Source of the DNA: Ruminobacter amylophilus
GTDB taxonomy: Bacteria > Pseudomonadota > Gammaproteobacteria > Enterobacterales > Succinivibrionaceae
Assembly: GCF_900115655.1 (NCBI RefSeq)
Contig: NZ_FOXF01000003.1
Location: 1 to 64,000 of the forward strand
Direction of reading: 5' to 3'
Length of the DNA stretch: 64,000 nucleotides
The position numbers and the translations under genes were made by a program. The notes below the pieces were generated by a model, which was not told the DNA's origin, ran no database searches, and saw only the letters and a program-made list of their open reading frames with translations. Shown here piece after piece: positions 1 through 8,686 of this stretch (position 1 is the first letter of the stretch; every line of letters begins with the position of its first letter).

Positions 1-1
1 A

Positions 2-274
2 TACGGCGAAATGATGGATGATCTGTCATCCGCATGGAGAATGACTGATGCGCCTTTAAATGTACCGGCATCATCAGATGACGGATACTGGGTTCACACC
101 CTCAATACAGTGATGGAAACATTAGAAAAATTGGGACTTTCAGTTCCTGCAGCAAAACCTGAACCAAAGAAAAGAGGAAGAAAGCCCAAGGTAAAAGAAC
201 AGTCCGAAACAACACCTCGTAGACCGAGGGGGAGACCAAGAAAGGTTATAGTTTCACAAAACACTGAAAATTAG
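2..274 (+). CDS. C-terminal part of an AT-hook-like basic protein (partial)
   Basis: The reading frame is open to the left edge of the window, so the true start probably lies upstream; the first in-frame ATG is at 11. The visible end is acidic/neutral for about 45 residues and then carries two basic Arg-Gly-Arg-type patches, KKRGRKPK and RRPRGRPRK. These match the AT-hook pattern that inserts into the minor groove of AT-rich DNA. A nucleoid-associated or DNA-binding role is inferred from the hooks only; no family is recognised. There is no obvious terminator directly after the stop. Confidence 0.5.
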   Translation, partial: YGEMMDDLSSAWRMTDAPLNVPASSDDGYWVHTLNTVMETLEKLGLSVPAAKPEPKKRGRKPKVKEQSETTPRRPRGRPRKVIVSQNTEN

Positions 275-728
275 AGGTATAGTCCGTAGAATTGTGAAAC
301 TTTTATTTAACTTAACGTGATAACGTTTTCAATTAAATAACTGAATTTTGGCACAAGATCGTTTAAAAATTGTTTAAAAATACTACATCTATCATAAATC
401 ACTGAAAAATAAAGCCGTTTAACTTTAAGTTCATAAAGTGTCAGAGGACGGGTTTTTACAGGTTTTCGCAGAGTTTTATGGGATTTCAGGACACCTGAGG
501 CCTGATTTTGTAAAGATGTCTGAATGCGTCCAGGAAATATTGAGCAGGCGGGGATTCTTTTGATGTAATTATCTTCCTTTCAGGTTGTCATGCAACATCA
601 TAAAATATATAATACTCTTTATTATTTTTATGTTCAGACCTGCGGGCGGATTCCGGTCCGGAAGTCTGAATATCACATGTTTACATACAGAATGTTTTAG
701 AAAAGTTCAAAGAGACTTAGGAGTTTTT
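275..728. other. AT-rich intergenic region upstream of glk
   Basis: No convincing gene was found in this 454-base gap. It is AT-rich and holds a palindromic operator candidate at 318-331. An in-frame upstream extension of glk (from 585) encodes hydrophobic residues that do not belong to glucokinases, so it is treated as non-coding. Confidence 0.5.
318..331. promoter_or_regulatory. LacI/GalR-type operator candidate
   Basis: TGATAACGTTTTCA is an almost perfect palindrome centred on AACGTT, with only the fourth base of each arm failing to pair. LacI/GalR-family regulators typically bind palindromes with a central CG, often of the form AACGTT. It sits about 400 bases before the sugar kinase glk, so control of glk or of the leftward gene is possible but unproven. 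Confidence 0.3.
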
Positions 729-1700
729 ATGTCAGGTTTTGCTTTAGTCGGTGACGTGGGCGGTACCAATGCTCGTATTGCATTATGTAATCTTGAAAAT
801 GGAGAAATTCAGGATACCGTAGTGTACTCAGCTGTGGAAAATGAAAGTCTGGAAGGTGTGCTCAAGTCATACATCGCCGATCACACGGACAAGAATATCA
901 AGCAGGCCTGCATTGCCATCGCCTGTCCTATTACCGGTGATCATGTTTCCATGACCAACAATCCATGGGAATTCTCAATTTCTGAAATGCGTACCAATCT
1001 CGGTCTTGAAAAACTGTCAGTAATCAACGACTTCACTGCCCAGTCAATGGCTATCCCCGTTCTTGATGAAAAGGACATGGTTAAGCTCGGCGGCGGTGAA
1101 CCTGACAAGACCAAGCCTGTAGCAGTATACGGTGCAGGTACCGGTCTCGGTGTTGCTCATCTGTTTAATTTCAACAATACCTGGTACAGCGTTCCGGGTG
1201 AAGGCGGTCACGTAGACTTCGGACCAAACAGCCCTGAAGAAGATATCCTACTGTCTGTTCTCCGTGAAGAAGTAGGTCACGTATCATGCGAAAGACTTCT
1301 TTCAGGCATGGGTCTTGTTAACATCTATCGTGCGATTGTTCTTTCAGACAACCGTATTCCTGAAGATCTTGAACCTAAGGACGTAACCGGTCGTGCCTTA
1401 CTCGAAGACCCTGATACCGACTGTCACAGAGCACTCAATCTGTTCTGTGTGATGATGGGTCGTTTCGGCGGTAACCTCGCTCTCAACATCGGTGCTTTCG
1501 GCGGTGTTTACATTTCCGGCGGTATTGTTCCTCGCTTCCTCCAGTTCTTCAAGAACTCTGGTTTCCGTGTTGCTTTTGAAGACAAGGGCAGATTCAAGAA
1601 CTACCTTTCTGCAATCCCTGTATACGTTATCACCAATGCATACACCGGTTTAATCGGTGCCGGTGCATACTTAAGACAGGAACTCGGCTATAAGCTCTAA
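729..1700 (+). CDS. glk: glucokinase
   Basis: ATP-dependent phosphorylation of glucose to glucose-6-phosphate in the cytoplasm, entry to glycolysis. The 323-residue product (E. coli Glk is 321) opens with the phosphate-binding [12 protein letters not shown] motif at residues 8-19. It continues with the hexokinase/ROK-fold ATPase segments, including [11 protein letters not shown] and the [10 protein letters not shown] substrate-binding loop. The start at 729 is chosen because it is preceded by TTAGGAG at the usual spacing and gives the standard N-terminus; an upstream in-frame ATG at 585 would add 48 unrelated residues. The gene is monocistronic: a hairpin terminator follows within 70 bases. 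Confidence 0.95.
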   Translation: MSGFALVGDVGGTNARIALCNLENGEIQDTVVYSAVENESLEGVLKSYIADHTDKNIKQACIAIACPITGDHVSMTNNPWEFSISEMRTNLGLEKLSVINDFTAQSMAIPVLDEKDMVKLGGGEPDKTKPVAVYGAGTGLGVAHLFNFNNTWYSVPGEGGHVDFGPNSPEEDILLSVLREEVGHVSCERLLSGMGLVNIYRAIVLSDNRIPEDLEPKDVTGRALLEDPDTDCHRALNLFCVMMGRFGGNLALNIGAFGGVYISGGIVPRFLQFFKNSGFRVAFEDKGRFKNYLSAIPVYVITNAYTGLIGAGAYLRQELGYKL

Positions 1701-1763
1701 CGGTTTTTTACGGAGATGAATATTCTCTGCTGAATCGTGTTAAAGTTCAATTTATGCCAATAG

Positions 1764-1790
1764 GGTCGGAACAATGTTCCGGCCTTATTT
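1764..1790 (+). terminator. Rho-independent terminator of glk
   Basis: A 9-bp stem (GGTCGGAAC with GTTCCGGCC, one G-U pair) with a three-base loop is followed by TTATTT. Confidence 0.75.
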
Positions 1791-1831
1791 GTAATAAGCG
1801 TAAAAATAACGGATTGTCAGCAGAGACTGTC

Positions 1832-1861
1832 TTACACGAAAAGACATATTCCGGATATAAT
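1832..1861 (+). promoter_or_regulatory. Promoter candidate for the small membrane protein pair
   Basis: A perfect -10 TATAAT at 1856-1861 lies 18 bases after a weak -35 (TTACAC, 1832-1837), about 60 bases before the next gene. Confidence 0.4.
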
Positions 1862-1919
1862 TTCAGTTGCGGATAAGAAGAAACGGATCCGTGTCGTATG
1901 TTTATAAGGGATGCGATAA

Positions 1920-2198
1920 ATGAGTGCCAAAAGCGATTTTAAGAATAAAAATGCCGTAAATCTAAAGTTAAGAGTATTTTTATTGGTTATAGCTATAATT
2001 TTTTTATTGGTGTCCTTGATCTTTTTATCAGACTGGTATATTGTTATTTTTTTCGCACTTGCCGCCCTGGCTGCAAACTACACCGTGGAAGGCATGAGGC
2101 ATGTTATGTGCTACAAGGGACAGTCTGCTGAACCGGGGAATCCTGAAAGGGATCCCTATGCGGACCTTGACAGATATGACTCGGACTGCGAAGAGTAA
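1920..2198 (+). CDS. small two-helix membrane protein, unknown
   Basis: A 92-residue protein with a basic N-terminus and two adjacent hydrophobic helices (about residues 17-36 and 40-56), then a hydrophilic acidic tail ending DLDRYDSDCEE. This predicts a small inner-membrane protein with both ends cytoplasmic. No family is recognised. It lies 14 bases before a second small membrane protein and shortly before yoaA, all on the same strand, so the three may be co-transcribed. Being a conserved-looking pair of small membrane proteins is an inference from spacing only. Confidence 0.6.
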   Translation: MSAKSDFKNKNAVNLKLRVFLLVIAIIFLLVSLIFLSDWYIVIFFALAALAANYTVEGMRHVMCYKGQSAEPGNPERDPYADLDRYDSDCEE

Positions 2199-2212
2199 AG
2201 TACGGATTGATT

Positions 2213-2479
2213 ATGAGTGAAGCAAAAGATTCCGAAAAGGAAAAAATGAACGGCAGTTCAGCATTCGGTACCGGATATTACGTAAGATGCGTGATTATTC
2301 CGGTTACTGTCGGCGCGGCCTCCATTGTCTTCGGTTTTCTGAAAGAGCCTGAAAGAATAGACCACTGGAGTTATTTGTGGAAGCTGGTTAATCTCCAGCC
2401 GAAGTACGCCATAGTCTTTGGCGGAATTCTTATATATCTGGCCGCAAGGGCTTACTTCAGAGCTCAGGATAAAAAGTAA
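2213..2479 (+). CDS. small two-helix membrane protein, unknown
   Basis: An 88-residue protein with a charged N-terminus (MSEAKDSEKEK) and two membrane segments, roughly residues 25-46 and 66-83. ATG at 2213 is preferred over an in-frame TTG two codons earlier. Nothing in the sequence shows its function. It follows another small membrane protein by 14 bases and precedes yoaA by 92 bases, suggesting one transcription unit. Confidence 0.55.
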   Translation: MSEAKDSEKEKMNGSSAFGTGYYVRCVIIPVTVGAASIVFGFLKEPERIDHWSYLWKLVNLQPKYAIVFGGILIYLAARAYFRAQDKK

Positions 2480-2571
2480 CAGTTTGTTTCAGGTTGTGAC
2501 AGGCAGGCTTAAATGTTCATGTTCAGAATTTCTGCCGTCGGGTTTTTGTTTTAAAGAAGGATTCGTTATAA

Positions 2572-5265
2572 ATGAAAGATTCAATGCCATCACCATTTGA
2601 ATTTGACGGGCATAGTTCTCCTTTTAACGGCAGCGGCATGCCTACCTTCTTTAAGACCAGCGGAAACGACGAACCTGAAGAAAACACAGAGGCTGAAACC
2701 AGTGAGCTGACTTCTGAAGACGAGGTGACCCGGGTTTTTGACAACAAGGGGCCTCTTTCGGAAAAGGAAGGATACAAGATAAGACCCGGACAGGTTGAAA
2801 TGGCCAAGGAAGTTCTGAAAGCCATCTACGATCGACACAATCTGGTTGTTGAAGCGGGTACCGGCGTAGGTAAAACCTTTGCGTATCTGGTGCCTATCCT
2901 TCTTTCAGGCAGAAAAGCGCTTATCTCAACCTATTCCAAGGCCCTGCAGGATCAGCTTTTCAATAAGGACATTAAATTTCTCAAGTCCGTTCTCGGTGTT
3001 TCGTGTTCCGTATCTGTTCTGAAAGGCGCTTCAAACTACATATGTCTTAAAGGCATGAGCAGAGCTTTCAGCGTCCCTGAACCTCCTAAAAGCAGCGACG
3101 AGGCGGACTCAGGAGGTTCTTCTCATGAGGAAATTCCCGCTCAGCAGGATCTGTTTGCCGGCATGATTGATGAAGCCCAGGCCGGTCTTACCAGGGAACA
3201 GATTCAGAAGAATAAAAAGATCGTTAATACGGTTAAGAACTACCTTAAATCTGCCAGAACAGGCGAAATAGAAGAATTCAAAAACTACATGATGTCCACC
3301 GGCGGTTTTGAGCCGGAGGTGCTTCAGCTGAACCGCCTTGCATACAAAAAGGCGTTCTGCAACAAGAAAAGCTGTCCTTTTTCCGAAAACTGTTTCCTTT
3401 CCATTGCCCGTAAGAAAGCCAAGACTTCTCAGATTGTGGTGCTTAATCAGTCTCTGCTGTGCTACGGCGTTCAGAATGACGAAATGCTCTTTCCGAAAGC
3501 GGGAATCGTGGTGGTGGACGAAGCACACAAGTTTGAGGATACTCTTAGAGACGCTTTCAGTGCCGAAATAGGTACTGAATCGTTTAATGAGGCCATCAGC
3601 TCCGTTTTTATAAGTCAGCCTTATGAAAAGGTTAAAAAGGATCTTAACGGCAGGGAAAAGAAGAGAACCGGCGGTAAAAAGCTGGTTGAGGGTAAACTCA
3701 GGGATACTGCCGCCGATAATAACGGTGAGGCCGGCAATAATGAACAGGATGCGGTAATCAGGTACGAGCATGATCTTCTTTCCGAAGTGGATAAGGTCAT
3801 GGCGGATCTGAAACGTTTTGTCGATGGAAAAAACAAGGACTCATTCCTTTCCTACCTCGATAACATGTATACTGATGATTCCTGCAGTCTGCTGCCTCAG
3901 TATGAAAAACAGGCATACAGAATCAGTACCTGTGCCTCCGTGCAGAAGAACAGACAGGAAGCAACGGTAACCTTCGGTTCAGAGGAAGCCGTTCTGATGG
4001 ATCTTAATATCGACAGGTTCATTCAGGGGCTGTACAGGCTCGGAGAAAAAGTGGGGATGGCACACAAGGCCGTCAGCCGTCTTAATGAAGGTGCCAAAGT
4101 TATTCTTACCCAGGCCGGCAGAACCTCGGAACTCAAGAGTGTGTCCGAGGAAGGTGAGGCTGTTCTGAACATATTTGTCGACACCTATAATTTCATAGGC
4201 GGAATAATACAGTATATAAATACCTGCAGAACCTCCGGGATGATGGCGTCGGCCTATTACTACTGGTACACCAAGGTTGCGGAAACCGGCTTTACCATAA
4301 CCAAGTCTCCGTTCAGACCGAGCATGGAATTCAAGAACTTTTTCCTGTCAAAGGAAGACTGTTTCCACAGTTTTATTTTTGCAAGTGCCACCATTGATAC
4401 CGGAGCCACGTCATCACCGGCTCTGGATCTGATTTATGATAAAAAGTCGGAAAGCGGAACAGGTAAGGAAACGGACTTCCAGAACTTCCGTTACGGAATA
4501 GGACTGAGCAGTGACAATACCGTATGCAGACTGGTTTACAGTCCTTTTAACTTTAAGAATAATGCCATTCTGTGCGTTCCTGAAGACCTGGCAAACTTTA
4601 CCAGTAATTATGATGAAAGCAAGTCAAAGAATCTGCCTTACAGCTGTCCGATGAATACCATAAAAATGCTGGCTCCGGTAATTAATGCCACCAGAGGCGG
4701 TATTTTCATACTGGTTACCTCCTATGATGCCTGTCACCGCTACGCCGAGGCTTTGCGCAAAAATCAGTTTACGTCATTCGGCTTTACCACTGCCCGCAAG
4801 GTTCTGGAACAGGAAAGAAACAGTACAAACAACGGTCTCATCAGCAAGTTCAAGGAGGCCGGAAATGCGATTTTAATCGGTACAAAATCATTCTGGGAAG
4901 GTGTTGATATTCCGGGTGACGCACTGTCTCTCGTTATTATTGATAAGATTCCGTTCCCTCAGAAAACAGTTCATAAATTCATGACCAGAATGAGATATGA
5001 AAGTGAGGGAATGAATGCCTTTGACAAGGTGGATGTCACCTCCGCCATTATTGATCTTAAACAGGGCGTAGGCCGCCTCATCAGAACAGAAACCGATAAG
5101 GGTGCCGTTATCATCTGCTCAAAGGATCTTCTGAGCTCGGCCAACAAGAGTTATGCCGGAAGAATACTGAACAGTCTGTCCTATTTCAATATTACCAACA
5201 GGATAGAGGTGGTGAGGGATCTTATGGAAAATGATTTTAAGCATGACGGTGACAGTCAGGAATAG
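2572..5265 (+). CDS. yoaA: DinG/XPD-family ATP-dependent helicase, YoaA-like
   Basis: A superfamily 2 helicase of the iron-sulfur XPD/DinG group, expected to unwind DNA 5'-3' during repair of stalled forks. Walker A GTGVGKT lies at about residues 95-101 and the DEAH box at 316-319. Four cysteines (YICLKG, then AFC, KSC and ENC) are placed as the FeS-cluster ligands. Motifs GTKSFWEGVDIPG and QGVGRLIR mark the second helicase domain. At 897 residues it is about 260 longer than E. coli YoaA; the excess is a charged N-terminal leader (about 60 residues) and Lys/Glu/Ser-rich insertions. Its neighbour tsaB is also yoaA's neighbour in E. coli, which supports yoaA over dinG. A terminator separates the two genes here. 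Confidence 0.85.
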   Translation: MKDSMPSPFEFDGHSSPFNGSGMPTFFKTSGNDEPEENTEAETSELTSEDEVTRVFDNKGPLSEKEGYKIRPGQVEMAKEVLKAIYDRHNLVVEAGTGVGKTFAYLVPILLSGRKALISTYSKALQDQLFNKDIKFLKSVLGVSCSVSVLKGASNYICLKGMSRAFSVPEPPKSSDEADSGGSSHEEIPAQQDLFAGMIDEAQAGLTREQIQKNKKIVNTVKNYLKSARTGEIEEFKNYMMSTGGFEPEVLQLNRLAYKKAFCNKKSCPFSENCFLSIARKKAKTSQIVVLNQSLLCYGVQNDEMLFPKAGIVVVDEAHKFEDTLRDAFSAEIGTESFNEAISSVFISQPYEKVKKDLNGREKKRTGGKKLVEGKLRDTAADNNGEAGNNEQDAVIRYEHDLLSEVDKVMADLKRFVDGKNKDSFLSYLDNMYTDDSCSLLPQYEKQAYRISTCASVQKNRQEATVTFGSEEAVLMDLNIDRFIQGLYRLGEKVGMAHKAVSRLNEGAKVILTQAGRTSELKSVSEEGEAVLNIFVDTYNFIGGIIQYINTCRTSGMMASAYYYWYTKVAETGFTITKSPFRPSMEFKNFFLSKEDCFHSFIFASATIDTGATSSPALDLIYDKKSESGTGKETDFQNFRYGIGLSSDNTVCRLVYSPFNFKNNAILCVPEDLANFTSNYDESKSKNLPYSCPMNTIKMLAPVINATRGGIFILVTSYDACHRYAEALRKNQFTSFGFTTARKVLEQERNSTNNGLISKFKEAGNAILIGTKSFWEGVDIPGDALSLVIIDKIPFPQKTVHKFMTRMRYESEGMNAFDKVDVTSAIIDLKQGVGRLIRTETDKGAVIICSKDLLSSANKSYAGRILNSLSYFNITNRIEVVRDLMENDFKHDGDSQE

Positions 5266-5286
5266 AGTCTTTTCATGAAGGTTCGC

Positions 5287-5328
5287 AGGCACGGAACATG
5301 GTAAAGATGTTTCGTGCCTTCTGTTTTT
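5287..5328 (+). terminator. Rho-independent terminator of yoaA
   Basis: An 11-bp stem (AGGCACGGAAC with GTTTCGTGCCT, one G-U pair) and 11-base loop are followed by TTCTGTTTTT. Confidence 0.8.
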
Positions 5329-5416
5329 ATGGAAGATATTTCAAGCTTGGTTTATACTACACCGAGTTTAATGAGTGCTGATGGTTTTGAATGCATGTAT
5401 GCAGAATGGGGGAAAT

Positions 5417-6121
5417 ATGACCAGAATTCTAGCAATTGATGCCGCAACGGAAGGCTGCAGTGTTGCACTGTATCAGGATGGCAAAATTGAGGCTGTAAGA
5501 AGCGTGTCTCCGCAGGGGCATACCAGACTGCTGCTGCCGTACATTGATGACGTGCTCAAAAAATCAGGACTCAGGCTTTCAGATCTTGATGCCGTAGCCT
5601 GCGGCAGAGGCCCGGGATCATTCACCGGGGTTCGCATAAGTGTAAGTATGGCTCAGGCTCTGGCTTTCGGCGCCGAAAAGCCTTTAATCGGTATTGTGGA
5701 TCTGGAAGCCATGGCTTTACGGGCTCATAAGGAGACCGGATCCCAATACGTGGTATCTGCAATCGACGCCAGAATGGGAGAAGTCTATCTCGGTATTTAC
5801 GAAATTTCCGAAAATGTTCCGAAGGCCATGATTCCCGAGGCAGTGACAGCTCCGGAAAAAGCCGTTGAACTTATAAGCGGAACTCTTTCAGGAAAGAAAT
5901 TCACTTCTGTAGGCACAGGCTTCGGTACTTATCCTGTTCTTTCAGAATCCTTTGCCGGTTACGTTTCTCCTGCATCTGATAATCTTCCTGATGCCGTTGA
6001 AATAGCCGAGCTCGCAGCCGGAGCTTTTGCAGACGGCAGGGGAGAAGAACCTGAGAATGTTCTTCCCGTATATCTCAGGGACAATGTATCATGGAAAAAA
6101 GTCAGTGAGCAGCATGCTTAA
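5417..6121 (+). CDS. tsaB: tRNA t6A modification protein TsaB
   Basis: TsaB partners TsaD (with TsaE and TsaC) in making N6-threonylcarbamoyladenosine at position 37 of ANN-decoding tRNAs. The 234-residue product (E. coli 231) shows the ASKHA-fold opening MTRILAIDAATEGCSVAL and the GRGPGSFTGVR motif at about residues 69-79, both characteristic of the YeaZ family. ATG at 5417 is preceded by GGGGGA; a start at 5375 would add 14 atypical residues. It follows yoaA as in E. coli but has a terminator on each side, so it is probably transcribed alone. Confidence 0.93.
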   Translation: MTRILAIDAATEGCSVALYQDGKIEAVRSVSPQGHTRLLLPYIDDVLKKSGLRLSDLDAVACGRGPGSFTGVRISVSMAQALAFGAEKPLIGIVDLEAMALRAHKETGSQYVVSAIDARMGEVYLGIYEISENVPKAMIPEAVTAPEKAVELISGTLSGKKFTSVGTGFGTYPVLSESFAGYVSPASDNLPDAVEIAELAAGAFADGRGEEPENVLPVYLRDNVSWKKVSEQHA

Positions 6122-6164
6122 ACCTCGTATGACTGCATAACCTGATACAAGGTTGTAATTCAAG

Positions 6165-6206
6165 ACTCCGCTACCGGACAGTCAGGTTCGTTAACGGAGT
6201 TTTTTC
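6165..6206 (+). terminator. Terminator of tsaB
   Basis: ACTCCG at 6165-6170 pairs with CGGAGT at 6195-6200 and is followed by a run of T. The loop is long and partly self-complementary. The rest of the gap to 6501 is AT-rich and shows no gene. Confidence 0.6.
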
Positions 6207-6501
6207 TTCTTCTGCAGTGATGAAGCATTCACTGCGGAACTCTGTTTTCAGGCTCTGAATGAGGCATTTTTCGAACGCATGAAGCCTTATCGGAGATAAA
6301 GAATTCCAACTCCTTCAAAATACACGGTATTACAGGTGATACATATCAATAATGTGATACTGATATAATGCAAATTATTTTTTTTTGATTTATTCTTTAA
6401 GCATACTCAGGGATAGTGTTTGTATAATTTCCGCGGTCTGGATAACTATTATGAAAATGACCGTGGAATTTGTGAGTGTTTAAATAGTAGTGGTTACGCA
6501 T

Positions 6502-7578
6502 ATGGCTGATTCAGTCGCTGATTCACATGGTTATGGAGTGGCAATTATAGGTGCCGGTGCCATGTCACGTGAACGCATAAAAATATATAAGGCGTTGAAT
6601 CGTCCCATTACTGCCATTTACAGTCATCATACTGACAAGGCTGTCGCCCTGGTTGAAGAATTCGGTCTTACGGGGCAGACAAAGGTTTTTGACAGCATAT
6701 CAAGTTTCTGGGAATATGAGAAATCATCGTATGTCTATATAGCCACATCCAATGATTCACACTGCAATTATGCCACGGAGGCGATGCTTCATGATCGCAA
6801 TGTGCTTGTTGAGCAGATGATGGTCTGTTCCATCAGTGAACTGGCAAAAATTCACGAGTGTCTGAAAAACAGCAAAAAAATAATTATGGAGGCCAATCCG
6901 ACACTGACATCTCCGCTTCTTAACAGTTTCGGCGAGGTAATCAGAGGGCATGAATCCTTTGAAGATATAGGCCGTCCCACAAATGTCTGCATCAGTCTCG
7001 GAAAGTCCAATCCGAAGTTCGTCAGAGACGATTTTCTGAGATATAAGATCAATCTTTCAGACGGGGTGCTGTTTAACCTCGGCGGTTATGCCATAGGAGC
7101 TGCGGTATCTCTTCTTGGAACCCATGTTGAAGTGGTTAATTCCCATCTGGACATATCCAGGGAATACCATGTAGGTGTAAATGCCCATATTATTCTGAGA
7201 AACAGGTTCGGTGTCAGTGTCACCATAACAATTTCCAACGTATCCAATCTTCCGTGCGTCCTTGATATCGGCGGAACCAACGGCTTTTATTTTGCCAGGG
7301 ATTTTATTCATGCCCAGTCCTATAACTGCTGCATGAACGGTGATGCTCCGGAAGCAAGGGATCTGACTTCAAGGTTTGACAAAGAGTCAGGAATATGCAG
7401 AAAGACTTTTGAGAATGATTCGGAATACAATTTTGCCATGCAGATTCTTCAGTTTGAAAAACTTCAGGAAAACGGATACGATTCATGCATGGCCGGTAAC
7501 AGGAATCATTTTAAGGAATCAAAGGCCGTCTTTCGTATAATAACTGAAGTAATGGCCAATAATTACAGTGACGTGTAA
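6502..7578 (+). CDS. Gfo/Idh/MocA-family oxidoreductase-like protein
   Basis: A 358-residue protein with the N-terminal Rossmann fold of NAD(P)-dependent sugar dehydrogenases: GAGAM at residues 17-21, then YVYIATSNDSHCNYA. The family's catalytic EKP motif is replaced by EQM at residues 104-106, and the second-domain GG...D.GxH region reads GVLFNLGGYAIGAA without the usual Asp/His. The fold therefore looks intact while the catalytic lysine is missing. It may be a non-catalytic sensor or have altered chemistry; no substrate can be named. The ATG at 6502 is used; GTG at 6490 is an alternative and neither has a strong ribosome site. It converges on the next gene across a shared terminator. Confidence 0.75.
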   Translation: MADSVADSHGYGVAIIGAGAMSRERIKIYKALNRPITAIYSHHTDKAVALVEEFGLTGQTKVFDSISSFWEYEKSSYVYIATSNDSHCNYATEAMLHDRNVLVEQMMVCSISELAKIHECLKNSKKIIMEANPTLTSPLLNSFGEVIRGHESFEDIGRPTNVCISLGKSNPKFVRDDFLRYKINLSDGVLFNLGGYAIGAAVSLLGTHVEVVNSHLDISREYHVGVNAHIILRNRFGVSVTITISNVSNLPCVLDIGGTNGFYFARDFIHAQSYNCCMNGDAPEARDLTSRFDKESGICRKTFENDSEYNFAMQILQFEKLQENGYDSCMAGNRNHFKESKAVFRIITEVMANNYSDV

Positions 7579-7616
7579 AACACCTGCGGAAATAGCCGTT
7601 TAAGCTCTGATGAAAT

Positions 7617-7642
7617 AAAAAAATCCCCGAAGGGATTTTTTT
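7617..7642. terminator. Bidirectional terminator
   Basis: A run of A, then TCCC-CGAA-GGGA, then a run of T (7636-7642) forms a symmetric terminator between two convergent genes and can serve both strands. Confidence 0.8.
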
Positions 7643-7661
7643 ATTCTGTACAGGAATCAGG

Positions 7662-8360
7662 CTACTTGCTTTCTTCTTTTGCCTTGCTCTTGTTCTTGTT
7701 CTTTGAAGAAGTGCGAAGTTTCTTCTGGGGCTTGTCATTATCAGCTTCATCACCTTGATTAGGATTCATCATGCTCATGTCGTCAGCCTTGATGGTAGGG
7801 GCTTCACGATACTTTTTCATGACTTCGTCAATCATGGACTGATCGGTGATGTTGTTGAAGCAGTGGTTTGCACTCTGTTCCAGAATTTTCAGGTTTTTAA
7901 GACGATCGCTTTCTACCTGAAGAATACACTGATCGTATTTTGCAGACTGCTTGGTTCTGTTGTACTTGTATTCACAGTCCAGCTTCTGTTTGATGCTGTT
8001 ATCATCTATGTGACGCTTCTGATATGACATCTTATCAAAAGTTATATCCACACAGGTCTGCAGACGCTGAATTTCATGTTTTCTCTGTAACTCCTTTTCC
8101 AGAGCCAGCCTGTCCTGATTCTGAATATTGTAGAGTTCCTGCTTTTCCTGATTTGACTTTTTAATGGCTTCCAGCTGCTTGCTTGAGAAGGTCGTGTCAA
8201 TTACGTCAATACTTTTTACGCCATAAGGCTTGGTAGGAGAGTAATGGATGGCTCCATTGCTGTCTTCCCATCGATAGAATTTATTGCCGGCATAGACAGG
8301 TGATGATACAACGGAAACAACCGTTAGTAAGCCTGCAATAAGAGCTAATTTTCTAAACAT
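7662..8360 (-). CDS. exported DUF4124-domain protein
   Basis: A 232-residue protein with a classical signal peptide (MFRKLALIAGLL..., predicted cut after VYA at about residue 24). A DUF4124 domain follows: KFYRWEDSNGAIHYSPTKP at about 26-45, the YxWxDxxGxxHYSxxxP pattern of that family. The rest is a charged, probably helical segment with several cysteines and a Lys/Ser-rich tail (KKLRTSSKNKNKSKAKEESK). DUF4124 proteins are periplasmic with no assigned activity. AAAGG abuts the ATG. It lies downstream of another exported minus-strand protein, with 326 bases between them. Confidence 0.75.
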   Translation of the reverse strand: MFRKLALIAGLLTVVSVVSSPVYAGNKFYRWEDSNGAIHYSPTKPYGVKSIDVIDTTFSSKQLEAIKKSNQEKQELYNIQNQDRLALEKELQRKHEIQRLQTCVDITFDKMSYQKRHIDDNSIKQKLDCEYKYNRTKQSAKYDQCILQVESDRLKNLKILEQSANHCFNNITDQSMIDEVMKKYREAPTIKADDMSMMNPNQGDEADNDKPQKKLRTSSKNKNKSKAKEESK

Positions 8361-8686
8361 CCTTTAAACGACCTCATAAAGATAGAGTTAAAACTGCTGA
8401 TTTACGGGGTGTTGCCTTGCCGTTCTGAACAAAACATTATGCCGGACCGGCTACATGATATGTCAGGAATAATCCTAAACCCTCTTTCTTCTAGTTATAC
8501 AATAATTATTGAACCAGTTCTAGAAATATTTTTACATTTGATAGGGCTCTCAATAATTTATATACAAAGTTTCCGTAAATACAGATTAAATTGTTTTTAT
8601 GATCAGTAATATCTCTATTATATATAATTTTTTAGCAAAAAATTGTTTTATTTGAATTTAATTATAAAAATCAAATAATGTGTGCT
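8361..8686. other. AT-rich intergenic region
   Basis: The 326 bases between two minus-strand exported proteins are strongly AT-rich, especially 8500-8690. Nothing specific was identified beyond presumed promoter sequences for the DUF4124 gene. Confidence 0.5.

Noticed and set aside
3109-3771. Long minus-strand open frame inside yoaA
   Set aside because: It lies wholly within yoaA on the opposite strand, with no family signal; a shadow of the real gene.
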